DNA of 64,000 bases from contig NZ_JAKRNI010000004.1 in assembly GCF_022346945.1 (NCBI RefSeq), forward strand, positions 62,001 through 126,000, in the 5' to 3' direction. Position numbers and translations under genes: made by a program. Below, piece after piece: positions 27,337-33,704 of this stretch. Source of the DNA: Microbacterium sp. ACRRU. Lineage in GTDB: Bacteria; Actinomycetota; Actinomycetes; Actinomycetales; Microbacteriaceae. Position 1 is the stretch's first letter, and every line of letters begins with the position of its first letter. The notes under the pieces were generated by a model. The model saw only the letters and a program-made list of their open reading frames with translations. It had not been told where the DNA came from and did no database searches.

Positions 27337-28340
27337 GCTGGTGGGTCGTAACCCTCGTCACTGCGGCGCTCATCGTCGCCAGCGCATTCTTCGTCATCGT
27401 TGAGTTCGCCCTGCTCGCTGCCCGTCGCCACCGACTGGAAGAAGAGGCGGCGACCAGCGCCTCTGCCCGCGCCGCTCTGCGCGGCGTCAACGAGCTCACC
27501 GTCATGCTGGCGTTCGCGCAGCTCGGCATCACCGCGTGCACATTCCTTCTCGGGGCGATCACCAAGCCCACGATCGACTACGCCCTGGCGCCGGTGTTCG
27601 AACAATGGGGACTCCCCTACGTTCTCGCCGACGTCATCGCCTTCATGCTGGCGCTCATCGTCGTCACCTTCCTGCACCTCGTGATCGGCGAGATGGCGCC
27701 CAAGTCGTGGGCGATCGCCCATCCCGAGACCGCGGCGAAGGCGACCGGCATCCTGGCCCGCGCCCTCACCTGGCCGCTGCGTCCGTTCCTCCTGTGGATC
27801 AACCGCATCGCGAACCGTCTGGTGAAGGCCTCGGGTGTCGAGCCGGTCGAGAAGGCCGCGGCGGGCGGTCAGGACGCCGATACGATTCGCGAGCTCGTGG
27901 CGCACTCCCGGCGCGCGGGCACTCTCGACGAGCAGTACTCCGCTCCGATCGCTCAGGCGATCGAGCTGAGCACGCTGACCGTCGGCTCGGTGGTCCGCAT
28001 TGACCGGACGCCGACGGCGGTGGCGGCGGATGCCACGGCGGCCGACGTGCAGAAGGCGGCGGCGGCATCCACGCACCTCCGGATCCTCGTGGGCACGGGG
28101 CCGTCGGCGAGGGTCGCGCACGTGCGCGACACCCTCGATGTGGACCCGTCGACTCCGGCCGCCGACATCGCGCGGGATCCGCTCGTGCTGGCACCGGATG
28201 CCTCGGCGTACGACGCTCTCGCCCGGATGCGTCGCAGCCGCGTGCAGCTGGCCACGGTGGTCGACGGCGGCCGGCTCCTCGGGGTCGTCACGCTCGACGA
28301 TCTGCTGCGGCGGATCCTTCCGGGGGTGGGCGCGGCCTGA
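27333..28340 (+). CDS. CNNM-type membrane protein, second of a pair, lacking the CorC_HlyC domain
   Basis: 335 residues. It has the CNNM membrane domain (LLAARRHRLEEEAATSA, QLGITACTFLLG, HLVIGEMAPKSWAIAHPE) and a divergent CBS pair ending RLLGVVTLDDLLRRILPG. It then stops, without the C-terminal transporter-associated domain of the upstream protein. Translation is coupled to the first gene. The likely role is in divalent cation homeostasis as a partner subunit. Confidence 0.88.
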   Translation: MSWWVVTLVTAALIVASAFFVIVEFALLAARRHRLEEEAATSASARAALRGVNELTVMLAFAQLGITACTFLLGAITKPTIDYALAPVFEQWGLPYVLADVIAFMLALIVVTFLHLVIGEMAPKSWAIAHPETAAKATGILARALTWPLRPFLLWINRIANRLVKASGVEPVEKAAAGGQDADTIRELVAHSRRAGTLDEQYSAPIAQAIELSTLTVGSVVRIDRTPTAVAADATAADVQKAAAASTHLRILVGTGPSARVAHVRDTLDVDPSTPAADIARDPLVLAPDASAYDALARMRRSRVQLATVVDGGRLLGVVTLDDLLRRILPGVGAA

Positions 28341-28352
28341 GCCGCCCCCGGG

Positions 28353-29219
28353 TCACCGCACGTACGCGTCGACGAGGAGCGCGCCGCGAATGCTCCGGAA
28401 CGTGTCAACCAGCCGGTCGAGCGCGCCACGGTTCCAGGTGGAGAGCTGCAGATCGTAGGGGCCGAGCGGCTCGAGCTTGCCGGTGCGGAGGCGTACGACC
28501 TCCCACCCGACGGCACGGAGGGCACGGTCTTTGCGGCGATCCGCCTGCTCACGCTGGCCGACGTGCTCCAGCCCGTGCCGGCCGATCGAGTCGTACTCGA
28601 CGGCGATCCGGAGTTCGGGCAGCACCAGATCGGGCCAGATCTCGACGTGCTGGAAGAACGGCCGCGAGACTCGGACGGCGGTGAGCCCGCGTGTCAGCGC
28701 GAGCCGCCCGAACAGGTCGGCACGGATGCGGTCTTCCACCGCGGACGCCGGCCGGGGTGCGCAGACCGAGACGAACGCCTCGCCGGGCGGAAGCGCCGGG
28801 GTCTTGTCGCACAGCGCCGGCGTTGGGCGGGGTCGTCGCGCACGCAGCACCCCGCCTTTCGCCCGCGCGGGCTCATCGACGGAGTCGCGCATCGGCAGCG
28901 CCACGACCCGGGTCGGTGCGGCGAGCTCGCTGCACTCCGGGCACCACGCGCTGCGTCGCCGTTCGCGACCGGGGTGAGACCGCTGCTCGGAAGGAGTGGC
29001 GGCGAACCGGTGTCCGGCATCGCACTGCCACAGAAGCAGGACGTCCGCGGCGGGCGGCACCTGGCTGAGTGCGATCCCGGCGTTCAGGTCGGGGTGATAC
29101 TGCCGGATGAGCGCCGGGAACGCCGCCCACGCCTCGCGGTATGCCCCGACGGCATACGGCACATCGACGCCCTTCGACCACTGCCGTCGTGCCCACCAGG
29201 CTTCCACTCGTTCCGCCAC
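28353..29219 (-). CDS. Zinc-ribbon protein with C-terminal PD-(D/E)XK/DUF559-like nuclease domain
   Basis: 288 residues. A treble-clef-like zinc ribbon (LLWQCDAGHRFAATP...WCPEC, residues about 64-96) is followed from about 160 by a Vsr/DUF559-like fold: VEIWPDLVLPELRIAVEYDS, then RRKDRALRAVGWEVVRLR. The Asp and Glu of PDLVL and VEYD fit a PD-(D/E)XK metal site. This suggests a DNA repair or restriction-type endonuclease, but there is no partner methylase nearby. The GTG start is the longest plausible. Function is unproven. Confidence 0.72.
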   Translation of the reverse strand: MAERVEAWWARRQWSKGVDVPYAVGAYREAWAAFPALIRQYHPDLNAGIALSQVPPAADVLLLWQCDAGHRFAATPSEQRSHPGRERRRSAWCPECSELAAPTRVVALPMRDSVDEPARAKGGVLRARRPRPTPALCDKTPALPPGEAFVSVCAPRPASAVEDRIRADLFGRLALTRGLTAVRVSRPFFQHVEIWPDLVLPELRIAVEYDSIGRHGLEHVGQREQADRRKDRALRAVGWEVVRLRTGKLEPLGPYDLQLSTWNRGALDRLVDTFRSIRGALLVDAYVR

Positions 29220-29323
29220 GCGATGACGCTAGCGGCCCCCTCCGACACGACCCCGGGAGACGGCATCCGTTCGCCGACGGCAGGAGCGCGGGGCGATCGT
29301 GTCCGGCCACCGTGTTGTGCGTC

Positions 29324-30151
29324 TCACCCGCGCGCGGCGGCCGCGGCGAGCTCGGCCCGGGTGCGCGCACCGTGTTTCCGAAGCAGGTTCGCCACGTGGT
29401 ACTTCACCGTGTTCAGGCTGATCCCCAGGCCCTCGGCGATCTCGCGGTTGCCGACGCCGGTCGTCACGAGGCGCAGCACGTCGCGCTCGCGCGCGGTGAG
29501 ATCGGAGTCCGTCGTCGCATCGGCCGTTCGAGGCGACGGATCCAGGGGCAGGACGATGTCGAGCGTCGAGCCCCAGCCGAGGGTGGATGCCACGGAGAGC
29601 GAGCCCTCGAGGGCGACGACGCGCTCCGCGATCGGGCGGATGGCATCATCGTGCGCGTCGAGCGTGCCGGCGCCGTCGTCTCGCACCTGCATGAGCAGGT
29701 TTCGACCGTCGCAATCCCAGTGGATGCGCACACGACGGGCGACGCCGTCATCGACGAGCGCGAGCACGGCAGTCCGTACGATGGCGCGGGCACTGTGAGC
29801 GACATCGCCGGGGAGGGCGCGGCCGGTCGTCGGCGGCTCGACGAACTGCACGTCGAGGTCACCGAAGCGGACCAGGGGGCGCAGATCGGCGCGCAGACGA
29901 GAGAACGCCCCCGTCACCGGTTCCAGCAACGTGCTCCGCTGCCGATCCGTGGCCGTGCGCAACTCGATGAGGGCGGCCGAGGCGATCTCGACGGCCTCGG
30001 CGCGGGCCGCGGCGTCCGTCAACCGCGCCGACCGGAGGGCCGCGAGGATCGACTCGAGGGTCAGCGCGTGCCGGTCGGCCTGGTCGGCGAGGATGCGCGC
30101 GTGTTCGGATGCCGCCGAGCGACTTGCGTGGATGTCTGCGTCTGTGGCCAC
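29324..30151 (-). CDS. LuxR-type regulator fused to a GHKL ATPase-like domain
   Basis: 275 residues. The N-terminal helical region is followed by a GHKL-like ATPase segment (about 120-200; VRDDGAGTLDA, and LGWGSTLDIVLPL). The C-terminal NarL/LuxR helix-turn-helix begins LTARERDVLRLVTTGVGNRE. No phosphoacceptor His is visible in the dimerisation region and the N-box Asn is replaced, so it looks like a histidine kinase remnant turned into a one-component regulator. It is divergent from hxlB with a perfect palindrome between them, which suggests it controls the ribulose monophosphate genes and itself. Confidence 0.75.
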   Translation of the reverse strand: MATDADIHASRSAASEHARILADQADRHALTLESILAALRSARLTDAAARAEAVEIASAALIELRTATDRQRSTLLEPVTGAFSRLRADLRPLVRFGDLDVQFVEPPTTGRALPGDVAHSARAIVRTAVLALVDDGVARRVRIHWDCDGRNLLMQVRDDGAGTLDAHDDAIRPIAERVVALEGSLSVASTLGWGSTLDIVLPLDPSPRTADATTDSDLTARERDVLRLVTTGVGNREIAEGLGISLNTVKYHVANLLRKHGARTRAELAAAAARG

Positions 30152-30184
30152 CCGATCGAACCTAGCCCTCCTACCCGACAGAAC

Positions 30185-30208
30185 GGTCCCATCCGATCGG
30201 ATGGGACC
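30185..30208. promoter_or_regulatory. Perfect 24 bp palindrome between regulator and hxlB
   Basis: Two 12-base halves, GGTCCCATCCGA and its exact complement TCGGATGGGACC, meet at 30196/30197. The site lies 33 bases upstream of the LuxR-type gene start and 52 bases upstream of hxlB. This is a natural operator position for the divergent pair. Confidence 0.7.
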
Positions 30209-30260
30209 ACCGCCTACCCGGGCAGCAGCGTCGCGGACGGATCACGGGGACGATCGACGC

Positions 30261-30833
30261 ATGGCTTCCCTCACCGTCGCCGACGCCCTCGGCACGATCG
30301 ACCGCGAACTCCGCGACGTCACCGCCGCGCTGCGGCAGGCCGACCCGCAGCCGTTCGAGAGCGCGCTCAGACTTCTGAGCGACGCCGAGCGCGTCTTCGT
30401 GCACGGGGCGGGGAGATCCGGACTGGCGCTGCGCTCGACGGCGATGCGGCTCATGCATCTCGGGCTGCGGGTCCACGTCGTCGGCGAGGTCACGACGCCG
30501 GCGATCCGTCGCGGCGACGTGCTCCTCGTGGCCAGTGGCTCGGGCACCACCGGCGGGATCGTGCAAGCGGCCCGAACGGCTGCCGATGTCGGCGCGCGCG
30601 TGCTCGCGATCTCGACGACGGCCGAGGCGCCCCTATCCGACATCGCCGAGACGACCCTGGTCATCCCGGCGGCGACGAAAACGGATCGCTCGGGCACGGC
30701 ATCCGCTCAGTACGCGGGAAGCCTGTTCGAGCAGGCGGTGGCGATCCTCGGCGATGCCCTCTTCCACACACTGTGGCAGCGCAGCGGCCGCTCCGCCGAC
30801 GACCTCTGGCCCCGCCACGCCAACCTCGAGTGA
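30261..30833 (+). CDS. hxlB: 6-phospho-3-hexuloisomerase
   Basis: 190 residues, a single SIS domain. Converts hexulose 6-phosphate to fructose 6-phosphate, the second step of formaldehyde fixation in the ribulose monophosphate pathway. Family segments seen are RVFVHGAGRSGLALRSTAMR, LVASGSGTTGGIV and LVIPAATKTDR, with the C-terminal LFEQAVAILGDAL. The hxlA gene starts 60 bases after its stop. Order isomerase-synthase is reversed from Bacillus hxlAB. Confidence 0.92.
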   Translation: MASLTVADALGTIDRELRDVTAALRQADPQPFESALRLLSDAERVFVHGAGRSGLALRSTAMRLMHLGLRVHVVGEVTTPAIRRGDVLLVASGSGTTGGIVQAARTAADVGARVLAISTTAEAPLSDIAETTLVIPAATKTDRSGTASAQYAGSLFEQAVAILGDALFHTLWQRSGRSADDLWPRHANLE

Positions 30834-30893
30834 CCCGCGCCCTCGAATGACCCGCGCCGAAGATCCGGCGCCCACCCACCGAAAGGACACCCC

Positions 30894-31532
30894 ATGCAGC
30901 TTCAGTTCGCCATGGACACACTGACCATCGAGCACGCCCTCGACCTTGCGGGCAAAGCCGCGCCCCACGTCGACGTCCTGGAACTGGGAACCCCGCTCAT
31001 CAAGAGCGCGGGGCTCTCGGCCATCACCGCGATCAAGGAGGCTCACCCCGACAAGATCGTGTTCGCCGACCTCAAGACGATGGATGCCGGTGAGCTCGAG
31101 GCCGACATGGCCTTCCAGGCGGGGGCCGATCTCGTGACCGTGCTCGGCGTCGCCGGTGACAGCACCATCGCCGGAGCGGTGAAGGCTGCGACGGCGCACG
31201 GAAAGGGGGTTGTCGTCGACCTCATCGGCGTCTCCGACAAGGTCGCGCGGGCGAAGGAGGTCACCGCCCTCGGTGCCGAGTTCGTGGAGATGCACGCGGG
31301 TCTCGATGAGCAGGCGGAGGACGGCTTCACGTTCGAGACGCTGCTGCGCGACGGCGAGGCATCCGGGGTCGACTTCTCGGTCGCGGGCGGGATCACCGCG
31401 CGCACCGTCCGGGCCGTGCAGGAGTCGGGCGCCCGCGTCGCCGTGGCCGGAAGCGCGATCTACAGCGCCGAGGACGTGGCATCCGCTGCGGCGGAGATCC
31501 GCGCCGCCATGTCGGAGCACGCCGCGTCCTGA
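30894..31532 (+). CDS. hxlA: 3-hexulose-6-phosphate synthase
   Basis: 212 residues, an orotidine decarboxylase-like TIM barrel. Joins formaldehyde to ribulose 5-phosphate. Motifs LELGTPLIKSAG and FADLKTMDAGELEADMAFQA match the active site, with the phosphate-binding VAGGITARTV and VAVAGSAIY near the end. GAAAGGA lies 8 bases before the ATG. With hxlB it gives formaldehyde detoxification or assimilation; run backwards it can supply pentoses. I saw no methanol oxidation gene in the window. Confidence 0.95.
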   Translation: MQLQFAMDTLTIEHALDLAGKAAPHVDVLELGTPLIKSAGLSAITAIKEAHPDKIVFADLKTMDAGELEADMAFQAGADLVTVLGVAGDSTIAGAVKAATAHGKGVVVDLIGVSDKVARAKEVTALGAEFVEMHAGLDEQAEDGFTFETLLRDGEASGVDFSVAGGITARTVRAVQESGARVAVAGSAIYSAEDVASAAAEIRAAMSEHAAS

Positions 31533-31604
31533 CGCGGATGCTGGGAGGTGAGGGCTCGGTGCCGGGAGGCGCCGGGCCCTTCGGCGTGGTGCGTGACGTG
31601 CTGC

Positions 31605-31787
31605 CTAGAAGGCCCACCGGTCGTCGTCGCCGTCATCGGCACCGGCCGCTTCAGGCCACTCGAGCCGGAAGCCGCACTCGCGGCACTCATCGGCCCCGAT
31701 GCCCTCGTCGAGCAGAGGATGCATCGTCACGCCGCACGACGGGCATATCGGCTGTGCATCCTCGTCGTGGGGGTCTCTGTAGATCAT
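31605..31787 (-). CDS. Small zinc-ribbon protein
   Basis: 60 residues, MIYRDPHDEDAQPICPSCG through RLEWPEAAGADDGDDDRWAF. Two CxxC pairs (CPSC, CREC) form a rubredoxin- or ribbon-like zinc site. The acidic tail is typical of small actinobacterial zinc-ribbon proteins. The start is set by the GGAG 8 bases before the ATG; the frame continues upstream into a tRNA and is not coding there. Function unknown. Confidence 0.72.
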   Translation of the reverse strand: MIYRDPHDEDAQPICPSCGVTMHPLLDEGIGADECRECGFRLEWPEAAGADDGDDDRWAF

Positions 31788-31899
31788 CGTCGCTCCGCTC
31801 GCACCGTGGGCCCCGAAGGTCGTGAGGCGCCGCCCGAGGAAACGTCGCCGTCGAGGCGACTGTTCCCGCATCGCCCGCCGCCGCCCCGGTGACAGCGGA

Positions 31900-31930
31900 A
31901 GGCCCCCACATCGCGGCGATGTCGGGGCCT
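31900..31930 (-). terminator. Hairpin after the CAT tRNA
   Basis: AGGCCCC-GACATCGC pairs with GCGATGT-GGGGGCCT on the minus strand, a strong stem seven bases after the tRNA 3' end. The T-run is weak, so function as a terminator is inferred from position. Confidence 0.6.
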
Positions 31931-31936
31931 CTGCCG

Positions 31937-32010
31937 TAGGGCGGGTGGGACTTGAACCCACGATCGTCGGGTTATGAGCCCGCTGCCTTGACCAGCTTGG
32001 CCACCGCCCC
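31937..32010 (-). tRNA. tRNA with CAT anticodon (Met, or Ile2)
   Basis: A 74-base cloverleaf starting GGGGCGG. The anticodon loop is CTCATAA flanked by GGG/CCC pairs, as in initiator tRNAs. However, the first acceptor pair is G-T instead of the C-A mismatch of initiators, so an elongator Met or a lysidine-modified Ile2 tRNA is more likely. Discriminator A; CCA not encoded. Confidence 0.92.
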
Positions 32011-32127
32011 TCGATGCGTCCGAGCTTACCGGCATCCATTCCGGGCGCGTGGGCGTTCCGGCCGGCCGAAGGCACCCGAACGTAGGCGCTGGGCGGACGA
32101 ACCCGGCCCGGCGCGAAGCGGCGCGGG

Positions 32128-33090
32128 TCAGTGCACCCGGGGCTTCTTCGGCTTGCCGTCGGCGGTGAGCTGGGGGTGGTGGCGCGTCAGCTGGATGACG
32201 CCCCACGTGGCGATGGCGCCGGCGATCGCGAAGCCGATCAGCGCCCACACCGGAGCGGTCGACGCCTCTCCGAGTACCGACAGGCCGATGAGCACGGCCA
32301 CGATCGGGTCGATGACCGTGAGACCGGCGATGACCAGGTCGGGCGGGCCCACCGAGTAGGCCGTCTGCACGAAGTAGGCGCCGACGGCCACGGCGCCCAG
32401 CAGCGCCACGACGCACAGCAGCGTCAGCCACTCGAAGTTGCCCGCTTGGATGCGGCTGATGATCACCTTGGCGAGCGTCGCGACGAAGCCGTAGATGACG
32501 CCCGCGGCCATGATGTAGAACAACGCCTGGGCGCGGCGGCGGACGACCAGCCAGAAGACCGCGAAGACCACGACCACCACGGCCAGGATGCCGAGGATGA
32601 TGAGCAGCTCGCGCGAGGTGACGATCTGCTCGGTGGCGAACAGCGCCGCGATCGTCACGAAGATGAAGATGCCGCCGACGCACGCGGCGATCGCGATGAG
32701 CGACTGGCGCGTCGGCTTGTGGCGCGACACCCGCGCGTTGAGCACGGTCGTGATGACCAGGGCGATCGCGCCCAGGGGCTGCACGAGGATCAGCGGCGCT
32801 ACCGAGAGCGCCGCGAGCTGGCAGACGATGGCCAACCCCAGCATGATCGTTCCGGCGACCCAGGACGGGCGGGTCAGCAGCGACGTGACCTGCGACCGCG
32901 AGAGCCCGCCGGTCGTCTTGCCCGACAACCGCTCGACCTTCTGCACGCCGCGGTGCTGATACTGCGCACCGAACGACATGAACACCGCGCCGAGCAGCGC
33001 CAACGGGATCCCGAGCAGAATGCGAGGATCGCGGAAGACACCGACGAGCTGGTCGATACCGTCGGTGAGAGAGACATCGAGCGGGATCAC
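32128..33090 (-). CDS. DMT superfamily transporter-like membrane protein
   Basis: 320 residues with about nine or ten hydrophobic helices in two EamA-like halves. Visible features are ILLGIPLALLGAVFMSFGAQ, LILVQPLGAIALVITTVLNA at the end of the first half, and VIDPIVAVLIGLSVLGEAST in the second. The basic C-terminus HHPQLTADGKPKKPRVH is cytoplasmic. Members move small metabolites or act as NIPA-like Mg2+ carriers; the substrate is unknown. It is divergent from def. Confidence 0.85.
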   Translation of the reverse strand: MIPLDVSLTDGIDQLVGVFRDPRILLGIPLALLGAVFMSFGAQYQHRGVQKVERLSGKTTGGLSRSQVTSLLTRPSWVAGTIMLGLAIVCQLAALSVAPLILVQPLGAIALVITTVLNARVSRHKPTRQSLIAIAACVGGIFIFVTIAALFATEQIVTSRELLIILGILAVVVVVFAVFWLVVRRRAQALFYIMAAGVIYGFVATLAKVIISRIQAGNFEWLTLLCVVALLGAVAVGAYFVQTAYSVGPPDLVIAGLTVIDPIVAVLIGLSVLGEASTAPVWALIGFAIAGAIATWGVIQLTRHHPQLTADGKPKKPRVH

Positions 33091-33131
33091 CCTCCGACGA
33101 TAGCCGCCGCCTCCCCGCTTAGGCTGGAGAC

Positions 33132-33698
33132 GTGGCCGTTCTCCCTATCCGCATCATGGGCGATCCCGTGCTGCACGCCCCCGCTTCCCCCGTCGGCGAG
33201 ATCACCGACGACATCCGCTCGCTGGTCGCCGACATGTTCGAGACCATGGACGCCGCCCCCGGCGTGGGCCTTGCCGCACCCCAGGTCGGGGTGGGTCTGC
33301 GGATCTTCACGTACTCCTACGAAGACGACGAGGGCGCGCCGTGGCGCGGGGTGGTCATCAACCCCGAGCTGTGGATCCGCCCGCTCGAACCGGGCTACCC
33401 CGACCCCGATGAGGAGTCCGAGGGATGCCTGTCCTTCCCGGGCGAACGGTTCCCTCTTCGCCGGTCCGACGCGGCGCTGCTGACCGGCGTCGATCTCGAT
33501 GGGGAGCCCGTCCGTATCGAAGTCACGGGGTGGCGTGCCCGCATCCTCCAGCACGAGTTCGACCACCTCGACGGTGTGCTCTACATCGATCGCCTCGACG
33601 AGGAAGACAGCCGGGTCGTCGCGAAGATCGCGCGGAAGCGCAAGTGGGGCAAGCCCGGCGCGGCGTGGATGCCGGGAGTGGACGACATCGAGGCGTGA
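33132..33698 (+). CDS. def: Peptide deformylase
   Basis: 188 residues. Removes the formyl group from new proteins' N-termini. The three signature motifs are all present: GVGLAAPQVG, EGCLSFPG (metal Cys) and QHEFDHLDG (two metal His with the catalytic Glu). The GTG at 33132 is close to GGAGAC. It converges with the acyltransferase gene, six bases apart. Confidence 0.97.
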   Translation: MAVLPIRIMGDPVLHAPASPVGEITDDIRSLVADMFETMDAAPGVGLAAPQVGVGLRIFTYSYEDDEGAPWRGVVINPELWIRPLEPGYPDPDEESEGCLSFPGERFPLRRSDAALLTGVDLDGEPVRIEVTGWRARILQHEFDHLDGVLYIDRLDEEDSRVVAKIARKRKWGKPGAAWMPGVDDIEA

Positions 33699-33704
33699 GC
33701 CGCG

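Noticed and set aside
29141..30850. 569-codon plus-strand frame across the regulator-hxlB region
   Set aside because: It overlaps the LuxR-type gene on the other strand and hxlB in another frame, and has no domain.
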